Positions 6,315 to 14,025 are shown, counted from the stretch's first letter. The stretch is DNA of 28,927 nucleotides from Porphyromonadaceae bacterium (GCA_022840285.1 JALHIE010000013.1:1-28927); one strand, 5' to 3'. Program-made: numbers and translations. Notes: generated by a model not told the origin, from the sequence alone.

Positions 6315-7064
6315 ATGAAAACACTTTTCAGCCTGTCAATTACTTTTTTCCTGTGCTGCGGTATGGGATTGTTGTCGTCATGCGGACAGCAAAAGGAGAT
6401 GAATGTACTCTTGATTGTTGGCGGGCACGATTTTGAAGAAGAACCTTTCTATGCGATGATGGATAAGCTGCCGGGTATAACCTACGACGTGGCTGAACAT
6501 CCCGATGCGTACCAAAATCTGAAGCCCGGGAAAATTGATGGTTACGATGCGGTTTTGCTTTATGACATGCCCTCCGATATACCCGAAGATGCAAAAAAAG
6601 ATTTTGTGGCCATGCTGGAAAAAGGCACAGGGCTTGTTGTTCTTCATCATGCTTTCTGCAGTTACGACTTTTGGCCGGAATACACAAATATTATAGGAGG
6701 GCGTTATCATCATTTTCCCTGGGAAAAAAATGGAGAAGAGCAACCGCCATCAACTTACAAGCACGATCTCGCCTTGGATGTCAAGGTGATGGATACTAGG
6801 CATCCGGTTACAAAAGGGATAAGCGATTTCCAAATAGTGGATGAAGCGTACGGCGGAACGGAAATTCTGGAAAGCGTTCATCCGTTGTTGGCTACCGATG
6901 AACCGGCAAGCGGGCCTTTGGTAGGCTGGACCCATAATTATGCCAATGCAAAAGTGGTAACATTAACGCTGGGACACGATAAGCAGGCATGGGAAAACCC
7001 GGTTTTCTCACAGGTTCTTTCACAAGCCGTTTTGTGGGTGGCGATAAGCTCCTCCGGCAAGTAG
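6315..7064 (+). CDS. ThuA-like domain lipoprotein
   Basis: A 249-residue secreted lipoprotein: hydrophobic signal followed by lipobox LLSSC (lipid Cys23). The rest is one ThuA-like domain, a class I glutamine-amidotransferase-like fold: NVLLIVGGHDFEEEPFYAMM at about 29-48, YDAVLLYDMPSDIP, the strand-loop GTGLVVLHHAFCSYDFWPEY, GGRYHHFPWEKNG, the HPVTKGI segment and PLVGWTHNYANAKVVTLTLGHD near the end. ThuA is linked in rhizobia to trehalose/maltitol use through 3-keto sugars, but the catalysed reaction is not settled, so only the family can be named. Base use toward the 3' part is AT-richer than greA. It sits in the greA-HIT transcript, a context that does not explain its role. Confidence 0.87.
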   Translation: MKTLFSLSITFFLCCGMGLLSSCGQQKEMNVLLIVGGHDFEEEPFYAMMDKLPGITYDVAEHPDAYQNLKPGKIDGYDAVLLYDMPSDIPEDAKKDFVAMLEKGTGLVVLHHAFCSYDFWPEYTNIIGGRYHHFPWEKNGEEQPPSTYKHDLALDVKVMDTRHPVTKGISDFQIVDEAYGGTEILESVHPLLATDEPASGPLVGWTHNYANAKVVTLTLGHDKQAWENPVFSQVLSQAVLWVAISSSGK

Positions 7065-7094
7065 ATCGGCTCCTTGTTTTCCCGTTCATTCATC

Positions 7095-8048
7095 TTATAT
7101 CTTCCTGATTCTCACGCCCCTGACAAAATGATGCTCGCCTTTTTCTAAAATCAAATCGGCACGGAAACGGGTGGGGAGAATGTTTTGTTCCAGGTTGGGC
7201 AGGTTTATCTCCTCCCACACTTCGTTGGCAAACTTCATCAGTTCTTCTTCCTTATACGAGGCATATTGGTGAAAATAGGACTCGGGATTGGTAAATGCGG
7301 TTTTTTGCAGTGTTTTGAACCTCTCCAGGTACCATTGGCGGATATCCTTTTCCGCCGCATCCACGTAAATGGAAAAATCAAAAAAATCGGAGACGAACAC
7401 CCGCCTGCGGGGTTTTTTATTCAGCGACACCTGCAGGACATTGATGCCTTCCACGATCAGGATATCGGGTTTCCCGATCTGCTGAATCTCGTTGGGAACA
7501 ATATCGTAATACAGGTGCGAGTAGACGGGTGCCTCCAGCATCTCCTTTCCCGATTTTACCCCCGCCAGAAAAGCGAGGAGGTTCCTGGCGTCGTAACTTT
7601 CGGGGAACCCCTTTTTGTTGAGGATCCCCCGCTTCTCGAGCTCCGTGTTCGGGTATAGGAAACCGTCCGTAGTAATCAGCTCCACTTTCGGTTTTTCGGG
7701 AAGCATCGACAACAGCTTTTGCAGTACCCGGGCGGTGGTGCTTTTGCCCACGGCCACGCTTCCCGCTATGCCGATAATGTAGGGAATGGTCTGGCTTGAA
7801 TTCCTGAAAAACTCTTCCCGTTCGTGGTGCAGGTTCCGGTAATGCGTGATGTGGATTTGCAGCAACCGGATAAGCGGGATATAGATCTCTTCCACCTCTT
7901 CCCTGTTAAGCGGTTCGTTCAGTGCCTGAAGCTGTGTCAGGTCGATGCCTGCAATGGGGAACTCGGGGTGGTCCTCGAGCAGGCTCCATTCCTGGCGGGT
8001 AAAGCTCCGGAACGGCGAATAGGTTACTTCGTAGGGCTTAAAAATCAT
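7095..8048 (-). CDS. coaA: Type I pantothenate kinase
   Basis: Phosphorylates pantothenate with ATP, the first and usually feedback-controlled step of coenzyme A synthesis. From the chosen start the protein has 317 residues, the normal CoaA length. The P-loop is GSVAVGKST (residues 96-104); downstream are KVELITTDGFLYPN, KKGFPESYDARNLLAF, APVYSHLYYDIVP, PDILIVEGINVLQ and SDFFDFSIYVDA, all collinear with E. coli CoaA. The ATG at 8048 (MIFKPYEVTYSPF) is preferred over the in-frame ATG at 8072, because a TATCTTTG promoter box occupies 8070-8077 and transcription must start downstream of it. Confidence 0.96.
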   Translation of the reverse strand: MIFKPYEVTYSPFRSFTRQEWSLLEDHPEFPIAGIDLTQLQALNEPLNREEVEEIYIPLIRLLQIHITHYRNLHHEREEFFRNSSQTIPYIIGIAGSVAVGKSTTARVLQKLLSMLPEKPKVELITTDGFLYPNTELEKRGILNKKGFPESYDARNLLAFLAGVKSGKEMLEAPVYSHLYYDIVPNEIQQIGKPDILIVEGINVLQVSLNKKPRRRVFVSDFFDFSIYVDAAEKDIRQWYLERFKTLQKTAFTNPESYFHQYASYKEEELMKFANEVWEEINLPNLEQNILPTRFRADLILEKGEHHFVRGVRIRKI

Positions 8049-8069
8049 AGAAATGCCATTTTCTCGGTG

Positions 8070-8077
8070 CAAAGATA
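8070..8077 (-). promoter_or_regulatory. Promoter -7 box (TATCTTTG) for coaA
   Basis: Exact TAnnTTTG match on the minus strand, 21 bp before the chosen coaA ATG. It overlaps the upstream alternative ATG at 8072, which is the main argument against that start. No TTTG at -33. Confidence 0.55.
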
Positions 8078-8198
8078 AGACGGTTTTCCTTTGCGGGTAT
8101 TTTTTTACCCAAAAAATAGGGCTGTTGTTTTTTGTAGGTCGTTTAAACTTTATTCGGTTTCAATTGTCTTTAACCTATAACTAAAACCCGACATGATT

Positions 8199-8762
8199 AT
8201 GAAAAAGTTTTTCTTTACCTTGGCATTGACCGTTGCATCGATAACGCTGTTTGCCCAGAACTTCGATGTTTTCGTCACCAACATGAACGAGTACACAAGG
8301 CGTTACGGCAACAACGAAATTGCCGGTCTGTACAACAACTACTACGGTGTTCCGGAATCCACGCTGAACCTGTATTACAGTGATTTCGGGAATAATTGGG
8401 GAAATGTGGCTTTGGGGCTTGAACTGAGCCGGATCTTCGGTATCCCGATGCCCGACGTGTTTGGTATTTACCGCGAAGGAGTATCCAACGGGCAGGGCTG
8501 GGGGGTGATGGCGAAACGGTACGGCATCAAGCCCGGCTCGGCCGCTTTCCACAGGATGAAGAATACCCTGGGCAAATCGCGTCGCGATTGGGGCGGAATA
8601 TTTGGGGACTACGGCAAAACCAAAAATCCCCGGGTCGCCGGAAGAGGGGGATACATTTTCGATACGGGTGTAGTGAAATACAAAGGCGGAAAGGCGGACA
8701 AGCGGCTCGAAAAACAGGTCAGGAAGATGAATAAAAACAACAATAACCGGGGGAAAAGATAA
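8199..8762 (+). CDS. Secreted protein of unknown function
   Basis: I do not recognise the family. The 187-residue product (MKKFFF start; an ATG two codons earlier is possible) has a clear signal peptide ending TLFAQ, with no lipobox. The mature part is rich in Tyr, Asn and Gly (YTRRYGNNEIAGLYNNYYGV), continues with an amphipathic stretch around LYYSDFGNNWGNVALGLELS, and ends in a strongly basic tail (KRLEKQVRKMNKNNNNRGKR). The small size, signal and basic tail suggest a periplasmic or surface-associated protein that could touch an acidic polymer or the membrane; this is a guess. It stands alone between coaA (divergent) and htpG (convergent) and shares a bidirectional terminator with htpG. Confidence 0.8.
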   Translation: MKKFFFTLALTVASITLFAQNFDVFVTNMNEYTRRYGNNEIAGLYNNYYGVPESTLNLYYSDFGNNWGNVALGLELSRIFGIPMPDVFGIYREGVSNGQGWGVMAKRYGIKPGSAAFHRMKNTLGKSRRDWGGIFGDYGKTKNPRVAGRGGYIFDTGVVKYKGGKADKRLEKQVRKMNKNNNNRGKR

Positions 8763-8777
8763 CAATCCTTTCCCCCG
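8748..8777. terminator. Bidirectional hairpin between convergent genes
   Basis: CGGGGGAAA (8748-8756) and TTTCCCCCG (8769-8777) form a perfect 9-bp stem with a 12-nt loop. It overlaps the last codons of the secreted-protein gene and ends 14 bp before the htpG stop on the other strand. T-rich sequence flanks it on both strands (TGTTGTTT on plus, TTGTTGTTTTT on minus), as expected for a shared terminator. Confidence 0.65.
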
Positions 8778-8791
8778 TGTTGTTTCCGTAA

Positions 8792-10681
8792 TTACAGCAG
8801 CTCCACGCTTCTTTTGATGAAGTTGCTCAAGGCTTCTCCTTTCAGCATCCCGTTGGAGAGCAGCGCCAGGTCGATGACCTGCTTCAGCCGGGCGTTCTCC
8901 GTTGCAAAGGCCGTTGTCTCCTCTTTCGATTTCTCTTTTACCTCACCGAGAAGTTGTTTGGCGATCGGATGGTCCATGTTTACAATTACCTGGAACATGT
9001 CGGGCATCTCTCCGTAAAAAGCCATCCCCGGTTGCATGGCCGACATCTCCTTCATCCTTCGTGAGAACTCGTTTTGGGTGATCTGCACCGGCCGGGTGGT
9101 TTCGCCCAGCGATTTGAAGTCGACGTTGAACTCCGTCTTGTCGATGATGGGGAGTTGTGATTTGATGGCTTCCGTCAGGTTCTCTTTCTCCTTGTCAGAC
9201 AATTCCACGGATGTTTTTTCCTCTTTCTCGATGATGTGCTCCACCGTGTCGCTATCCACGCGGACGAACCGGGTCTTCTCCAGCTTCTGCTCGAGCAGTC
9301 CCATCCAATGCACGTCCAGCTGTCCGTCCATCATCAGCACGTCGTACCCTTTCTCCCCGGCGGCATCGATAAAGGCGTACTGGTCCTCCTTGTTGTTGGC
9401 GTAGAGGCAGACCAGGGTGCCGTCCTTGTCGGTCTGGCTGCTTTCGATAAGGGACTTGTACTCGTCGAGCGTGAAGTACTTGTTGTCGGTGTTCTTGAGC
9501 AGCGCAAACTTGGAAGCCCTGTCGTAAAAACGCTCTTCGGTAAGCATGCCGTATTCAACGAAGATCTTCAGGCTGTCCCATTTCTCTTCGAACGGCGTGC
9601 GCTCCTTTTTGAAGATCTCTTCTAGCTTGTCGGCCACCTTTTTGGTGATGTGGTTCGATATCTTCTTCACGTTGTTATCGCTTTGCAGGTAGGAGCGTGA
9701 CACGTTGAGCGGGATATCGGGCGAGTCGAGGACGCCGTGAAGCAGTGTCAGGAACTCGGGAACGATCCCCTCTACCGAATCGGTCACGAAGACCTGGTTG
9801 CTGTACAACTGTATCTTGTTCCGCTGCAGCTCCATGTTGCTTTTGACCTTCGGGAAATAGAGGATCCCCGTGAGGTTGAACGGGTAATCCACGTTCAGGT
9901 GGATCCAGAAGAGCGGCTCATCCATGCTCACCGGATAGAGCTTGCGGTAAAAATCGCGGTAATCCTCCTCTTTTAATCCGGCCGGCTTTTGTTTCCAGAG
10001 CGGGTTCACATCGTTGATCACGTTATCCTCTTCGGTATCGATGTATTTCCCCTCTTTCCATTCCTGCTTCTTCCCGAAAACGATGGGGACCGGCAGGAAC
10101 TTGCAGTACTTGTTCAGCAACGCTTCAATCTTGCTCTTTTCCAGGAACTCCCCGTTCTCCTCGTCTATATGGAGAATGATGTCCGTGCCCCGGCCGGCTT
10201 TGTCCGCTTCCTCCATCTTATAGGCCGGATCGCCTTCGCACGACCACTTCACGGCCGGTTCCTCCTTGTAGGATTTGGTGACGATCTCCACCTTTTTGGC
10301 CACCATGAACGTAGAGTAGAAGCCCAGTCCGAAGTGTCCGATGATGGCATTGGCATTGTCCTTGTACTGATCGAGGAAGTCGTTGGCCGAGGAGAGGGCG
10401 ATCTGGTTGATGTACCTGTCCACTTCGTCGGCCGTCATCCCGATCCCGCGATCGGAGATGGTCAGCGTTTTGGCTTCCTTGTCTACGGATATCCTGACGG
10501 ACAGGTCGCCCGGTTCACCTTTAAACTCTCCTACATCCGACAATGTTTTCAGTTTTTGCGTGGCATCCACCGCGTTGGAGATTACTTCACGAAGAAAAAT
10601 TTCGTGATCACTGTAAAGAAATTTCTTGATGATGGGGAAAATATTTCCGGTTGTTACCCCAATTTGTCCTTCTTTTATCAT
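8792..10681 (-). CDS. htpG: Molecular chaperone HtpG (Hsp90 family)
   Basis: ATP-dependent cytoplasmic chaperone dimer. N-terminal GHKL ATPase domain: REVISNAVDA (Asn of the ATP site, about residue 36), ISDRGIGMT, and the lid region GHFGLGFYSTFMVAKKVEI. The middle domain includes FWIHLNVDYPFNLTGILYFPK and DSPDIPLNVSRSYLQSD, with the catalytic Arg of the latter motif. The C-terminal dimerisation domain ends in LKGEALSNFIKRSVELL. At 629 residues it matches E. coli-type length; from memory, Bacteroides HtpG proteins are about 50 residues longer, with a charged insertion near the C-terminus that is missing here. The start is the only sensible ATG (MIKEGQIGVTTGNIF). The long upstream region carries a 9-N9-9 palindrome that may be an operator. 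Confidence 0.97.
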   Translation of the reverse strand: MIKEGQIGVTTGNIFPIIKKFLYSDHEIFLREVISNAVDATQKLKTLSDVGEFKGEPGDLSVRISVDKEAKTLTISDRGIGMTADEVDRYINQIALSSANDFLDQYKDNANAIIGHFGLGFYSTFMVAKKVEIVTKSYKEEPAVKWSCEGDPAYKMEEADKAGRGTDIILHIDEENGEFLEKSKIEALLNKYCKFLPVPIVFGKKQEWKEGKYIDTEEDNVINDVNPLWKQKPAGLKEEDYRDFYRKLYPVSMDEPLFWIHLNVDYPFNLTGILYFPKVKSNMELQRNKIQLYSNQVFVTDSVEGIVPEFLTLLHGVLDSPDIPLNVSRSYLQSDNNVKKISNHITKKVADKLEEIFKKERTPFEEKWDSLKIFVEYGMLTEERFYDRASKFALLKNTDNKYFTLDEYKSLIESSQTDKDGTLVCLYANNKEDQYAFIDAAGEKGYDVLMMDGQLDVHWMGLLEQKLEKTRFVRVDSDTVEHIIEKEEKTSVELSDKEKENLTEAIKSQLPIIDKTEFNVDFKSLGETTRPVQITQNEFSRRMKEMSAMQPGMAFYGEMPDMFQVIVNMDHPIAKQLLGEVKEKSKEETTAFATENARLKQVIDLALLSNGMLKGEALSNFIKRSVELL

Positions 10682-10725
10682 ACTTAATGCTATATGGTGT
10701 TTGTTTTAATCTTTCAACTTATTTG

Positions 10726-10734
10726 CAAATAGTA
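10726..10734 (-). promoter_or_regulatory. Possible htpG promoter box (TACTATTTG)
   Basis: A near match to TAnnTTTG with one extra base between TA and TTTG, 44 bp before the htpG ATG. Weak on its own; noted because it is the best candidate in the region and lies downstream of the palindrome at 10784-10810. Confidence 0.3.
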
Positions 10735-10783
10735 TGCCATAAAAAATCGATTTATTTAGACCTGTTCTAAAATCAAAACGGAG

Positions 10784-10810
10784 GGGTAATATTGTGTTTC
10801 TATATTACCC
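10784..10810. promoter_or_regulatory. 9-N9-9 palindrome upstream of htpG, possible operator
   Basis: GGGTAATAT (10784-10792), a 9-nt spacer, then ATATTACCC (10802-10810): a perfect 9-bp inverted repeat in the non-coding region between divergent htpG and the ECF sigma gene. The geometry equals that of the CIRCE heat-shock operator, but the sequence is different. It lies about 50 bp upstream of the possible htpG -7 box. No T-run follows on either strand, so a terminator is unlikely. Confidence 0.5.
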
Positions 10811-10843
10811 GAATCGTGATATAAATATTATTTATCGATCATC

Positions 10844-10874
10844 TGTGGAGAAAATCCACACCGGATAGCGGTGT
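10844..10874. repeat. Two overlapping hairpins in the htpG/sigma intergenic region
   Basis: TGTGGA-GAAAA-TCCACA (10844-10860) and ACACCG-GATAG-CGGTGT (10858-10874) are each perfect 6-bp stems with 5-nt loops and share the bases ACA, so they cannot both form completely. They lie about 100 bp upstream of the sigma promoter box. The rest of this 332-bp gene-free stretch (10682-11013) is AT-rich and holds the palindrome at 10784, the promoter boxes and nothing that looks coding. Confidence 0.5.
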
Positions 10875-10975
10875 AAGTCATTGATAATTAACACATATGT
10901 TGCTCTTTGTAAATTTGTTAACACTAATTAATTGTTTTTGAAATAAAAAAATGTTCACGGAGTGAATTATGTTCT

Positions 10976-10983
10976 TATATTTG
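10976..10983 (+). promoter_or_regulatory. Promoter -7 box (TATATTTG) for the ECF sigma gene
   Basis: Exact TAnnTTTG match 30 bp before the ATG at 11014; the -33 region has only a partial match. Confidence 0.5.
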
Positions 10984-11013
10984 CAGTAGACAACACAATC
11001 AAAAATTAACGCT

Positions 11014-11532
11014 ATGAAGTCAAAAAATTCTTTCGAAAACAGATTACTCGGTTTACAGGATAATATGTTTAACTTCGCACTGACGTTAACAGCAGATCGG
11101 GAAGATGCAAAAGACCTATTGCAGGAAACGACCCTCCGCGTTTTGGACAACCGGGAAAAATATTACGAGAACGTCAATTTCAAAGGATGGGTTTTCACCA
11201 TCATGCACAACATATTTGTCAATAACTACCGCAAAATTGTCAGGAGCCAGACCATCATCGACAAGACGGAGAACTTGTATCATTTGAATCTCCCTCAGGA
11301 TTCCGGGTTCAACACTCCCGACGGTGCTTACACCATCAAGGAGATCAACAAGGCGATCGCCAGTTTCACCGACGAGTACAAGGTTCCTTTCTCGATGCAC
11401 GTTTCCGGATATAAGTACGAAGAGATTGCCCAGCACCTGAGTCTTCCCATCGGAACGGTCAAAAGCCGGATCTTCTTTGCCCGCAAACGCCTGCAGGAGA
11501 TGCTGAAGGATTTCCGGTTCTATACGGAATAA
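11014..11532 (+). CDS. ECF-type RNA polymerase sigma factor
   Basis: A 172-residue sigma-70 family factor with only regions 2 and 4. Region 2 (about residues 8-75): NMFNFALTLTADREDAKDLLQET and the DNA-melting segment VNFKGWVFTIMHNIFVNNYRK. Region 4 (about 110-165): SFTDEYKVPFSMHVSGYKYEEIAQHL followed by the recognition helix PIGTVKSRIFFARKRLQEML. It directs polymerase to a special promoter set, target unknown. No anti-sigma gene follows: the next features are a strong terminator and an antiporter gene, so this is not a SusC-linked sigma/anti-sigma pair. The long AT-rich upstream region with hairpins suggests its expression is controlled at transcription. Confidence 0.93.
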   Translation: MKSKNSFENRLLGLQDNMFNFALTLTADREDAKDLLQETTLRVLDNREKYYENVNFKGWVFTIMHNIFVNNYRKIVRSQTIIDKTENLYHLNLPQDSGFNTPDGAYTIKEINKAIASFTDEYKVPFSMHVSGYKYEEIAQHLSLPIGTVKSRIFFARKRLQEMLKDFRFYTE

Positions 11533-11546
11533 GACGAAACCCTTAT

Positions 11547-11587
11547 AAAAAAACCTCTTTGGCCTTTTGAACCAAAGGGGTTTTTTG
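11547..11587 (+). terminator. Intrinsic terminator of the ECF sigma gene
   Basis: CCTCTTTGG (11554-11562) pairs with CCAAAGGGG (11572-11580) with one G-U pair and a 9-nt loop, preceded by a run of A and followed by TTTTTT. The A-run and T-run extend the stem further. Confidence 0.9.
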
Positions 11588-11643
11588 TTGTTATAGGTAC
11601 CTGTGCGGCTTTGTGCCCTTCTTACTCGTAAAACTAGTTGTTA

Positions 11644-12579
11644 ATGGAAGTTGTTTGGTTATTGGTTTCACTCGTCATACTTTATTTCGGAGCCGAATGG
11701 CTCGTGTCAGGCGCATCGTCCTTTGCTGCCCGGCTCGGTGTCAGTCCGCTGATCATCGGGCTGACCATTGTTTCCATGGGGACGAGCGCTCCCGAGCTTG
11801 TGGTTAGCGTAAAAGCCGCGATGAACGGGCAGAGCGCCTTGTCGATTGGAAATGTCCTGGGTTCCAACCTGTTTAATGTCGGAATCATTTTGGGCATTTC
11901 GGCGCTTATCTATCCGCTGGCCATCAAGAGGCAGCTGTTGAAGTTCGACGCTCCGGTGATGGTGCTCACGGCGGTACTGTTCTTCGTGTTGTTCCTCGAC
12001 GGAAAAATTTCCTATCCCGAAGCCTTGATCTTCGTGTTCCTCTTTTTGGCCTACATGGCCTATCTTTTTGTCACTTCGCTGAAAAACAAACACCGGGCCG
12101 GCGAGGGCGACGAAGTCATCAAACAATTCAAACATTGGGCGATAGACGTACTGCTGATCGCACTGGGGTTTGCGGGACTGGTCTACGGTTCAAACCTGTT
12201 GGTGGACAATGCCATTATCATCGCCCAGAAATTAGGTATGTCGGAAGCCTTGATCGGGCTGACCATTGTTGCTGTCGGCACCAGCATGCCGGAGCTGGCC
12301 ACGTCTGTGGTGGCCGCCCTGAAAAAGCGTTCCGATATTGCCATCGGGAACGTGGTGGGGTCCAATATCTTCAACCTCCTGTTGATTCTCGGTGTGGCCG
12401 GTGCTATCTACCCGATTGAGACCCCCGACATCAACATTATGGACAGCCTGTTCGTTGTCGGCATCAGCGCGCTGCTGTGGTTTTTCATGAAGATAGGTAC
12501 CCGGGTACGGCGCTGGCAAGGGGTCATTTTCCTGGGCGTTTACCTGGTCTATTTCCTGATTAAGTTTACTACGCTATAG
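11644..12579 (+). CDS. Calcium/sodium antiporter, CaCA family (YrbG-like)
   Basis: Inner-membrane cation/Ca2+ exchanger of 311 residues with about ten hydrophobic helices. The two inverted alpha-repeats that form the ion path are clear: the first has GTSAPELVVS (about 46-55) with SIGNVLGSNLFN (about 67-78), the second VGTSMPELATSVVAA with IAIGNVVGSNIFN in the second half. The acidic residues of the two PE pairs are the cation ligands. A short loop rich in charged residues (SLKNKHRAGEGDEVIKQFKHW) joins the halves on the cytoplasmic side. The ATG at 11644 is preferred over upstream TTG codons. The lytic transglycosylase gene follows after 23 bp and may be co-transcribed. Confidence 0.93.
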   Translation: MEVVWLLVSLVILYFGAEWLVSGASSFAARLGVSPLIIGLTIVSMGTSAPELVVSVKAAMNGQSALSIGNVLGSNLFNVGIILGISALIYPLAIKRQLLKFDAPVMVLTAVLFFVLFLDGKISYPEALIFVFLFLAYMAYLFVTSLKNKHRAGEGDEVIKQFKHWAIDVLLIALGFAGLVYGSNLLVDNAIIIAQKLGMSEALIGLTIVAVGTSMPELATSVVAALKKRSDIAIGNVVGSNIFNLLLILGVAGAIYPIETPDINIMDSLFVVGISALLWFFMKIGTRVRRWQGVIFLGVYLVYFLIKFTTL

Positions 12580-12602
12580 CGGGTTCAATACCCCTGACGG
12601 AT

Positions 12603-13985
12603 ATGTTCAACTTCGGCCGTGTCTTGTTTGTCTTCATCCTGCTCCTCCTGTCCTGCAACAGGCCCAAGGAAGCGGGCTATGATTTTCCGCAGATCGCCGG
12701 GAGGGATACGCTCCGTATGATCACGCTCAACACCTCCACCTCCTACTTCATTTACCGCGACCAGGAGATGGGGTATCACTACGAGATGATCAAAAGCTTT
12801 GCCGATGAACACGGGCTGGAGCTGCAGGTCGTTGTGGCTCAAAATGCTTCGGCGCTCATTCAAATGCTTCTCAACAACAGCGGTGATGTGGTTGCCTACA
12901 GCGTACCGGTGGAAAATACGCTGAAAGACTCGGTGTTGTATTGCGGGTTATCGGAGGTTTCCCACCAGGTGCTTGTGCAGCGGGCCGAACGTGACGATAC
13001 GGTACGGCATGACGTGACGGAGCTGATCGGCAGGGATATCTACGTGCTGCGCGGTTCCAAGTACGAGCAGCGGATGAACAACCTGAACCAGGAGCTGGGG
13101 GGCGGGTTGCGCCTCCGGTATGCGGACAGGGACACGCTGGTGGAGGAAGACCTGATCCGCATGGTCTCGGGAGGAGAGATCGGGTACACCGTGGCCGACG
13201 AGTATGTGGCCCGGCTCAACCACACCTACTTCCGCAATATCGATGTAGGGCTTAAGGTCAGTTTTGACCAGCGGACCTCGTGGGCAGTGCGGAAAGACAC
13301 CCCGGTCCTTGCCGATTCGCTGAATGCCTGGTTCGGCAGGGTCAACCGGGCGCCCCATTACCTGCGTCTGACGAAGCGTTATTTCGAGGAAGCCAAGGGT
13401 TTCCATGCCGACAACCAATCCACCTTTGTCGCGATGCTCGCTCCCGGGCAGATCTCCCCGTGGGATGCCTACTTCAAGCAATACGGCAAGCAGTACGGTA
13501 TCGATTGGCGGTTGCTGGCCTCGGTGTCGTACCACGAGTCCACGTTCGATCCCGACGGGCAGTCGTGGGCCGGCGCCGGCGGGTTGATGGGGTTGATGCC
13601 TGCCACGGCGGCGGCCCTCGGTATAGCTGGAAACGATTTGTATATACCCGAGACGAACATCCGGGCGGGAGCCGAATACCTGAAAATGCTGATCGATACG
13701 TTCTCCTCCGTCGGGAACGAGACGGAGCAGGTAAAGATGGCGTTAGCGTCCTATAACGGCGGGATTGGGCATATCGCCGATGCCCGTGCACTGGCCGAGA
13801 AGTACGCTGCCGACAGGAACGTGTGGGACGGGAACGTGGAGCGGTTTATCCAGTTAAAGCGGCTGGAGCACTATTACAACGACCCGGTCTGCAAAGCCGG
13901 CTATTTTCGCGGCGATGAGACCGTGGATTACGTGCGCGACGTGATCAGCCGCTGGCAGGCGTATAAATCATTATCTTCATTATAA
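12603..13985 (+). CDS. mltF: MltF-type membrane-bound lytic transglycosylase (lipoprotein)
   Basis: Peptidoglycan-cleaving enzyme that forms 1,6-anhydromuropeptides. Signal sequence and lipobox LLLSC (lipid Cys18) put it in the envelope. Residues about 35-265 form a periplasmic solute-binding-protein type 3 domain (TLRMITLNTSTSYFIYRDQEMGYHYEM, DVVAYSVPV, the IYVLRGSKYEQRM segment), which in MltF acts as a regulatory module. Residues about 285-440 form the SLT domain: WRLLASVSYHESTFDP with catalytic Glu312, GLMGLMPATAAALG, IRAGAEYLKML and ALASYNGGIGHI. The combination of the two domains is the basis of the call; 460 residues is in the family range. The 23-bp gap after the antiporter suggests a shared transcript. 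I see no terminator after it. Confidence 0.93.
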   Translation: MFNFGRVLFVFILLLLSCNRPKEAGYDFPQIAGRDTLRMITLNTSTSYFIYRDQEMGYHYEMIKSFADEHGLELQVVVAQNASALIQMLLNNSGDVVAYSVPVENTLKDSVLYCGLSEVSHQVLVQRAERDDTVRHDVTELIGRDIYVLRGSKYEQRMNNLNQELGGGLRLRYADRDTLVEEDLIRMVSGGEIGYTVADEYVARLNHTYFRNIDVGLKVSFDQRTSWAVRKDTPVLADSLNAWFGRVNRAPHYLRLTKRYFEEAKGFHADNQSTFVAMLAPGQISPWDAYFKQYGKQYGIDWRLLASVSYHESTFDPDGQSWAGAGGLMGLMPATAAALGIAGNDLYIPETNIRAGAEYLKMLIDTFSSVGNETEQVKMALASYNGGIGHIADARALAEKYAADRNVWDGNVERFIQLKRLEHYYNDPVCKAGYFRGDETVDYVRDVISRWQAYKSLSSL

Positions 13986-13994
13986 TCATAAAAT

Positions 13995-14025
13995 TTTGAT
14001 TTTTCCGAACTTTATTGTATTTTTG
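13995..14025 (+). promoter_or_regulatory. Full-consensus promoter before the truncated DUF4143 gene
   Basis: TTTG at 13995-13998, exactly 19 bp, then TATTTTTG at 14018-14025: consensus boxes and spacing. It overlaps the inverted repeat at 14015-14038. A promoter this good in front of a broken gene suggests that the intact gene once began just downstream. Confidence 0.7.

Noticed and set aside
8046..8072. Upstream ATG at 8072 as the coaA start
   Set aside because: It overlaps the TATCTTTG promoter box and adds eight residues not matching CoaA N-termini; the ATG at 8048 was chosen.
9989..10687. 232-codon plus-strand open frame inside htpG
   Set aside because: Complete overlap with htpG on the other strand and no protein-like motifs; a codon-bias shadow.
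10784..10810. True CIRCE element
   Set aside because: Only the 9-N9-9 geometry agrees; the arms do not match TTAGCACTC, so it is reported as an unnamed palindrome.
10844..10860. Possible DnaA boxes (TGTGGAGAA / AAATCCACA)
   Set aside because: Each differs from TTATNCACA at key positions, there are only two, and no origin genes are near. The hairpin explanation is simpler.
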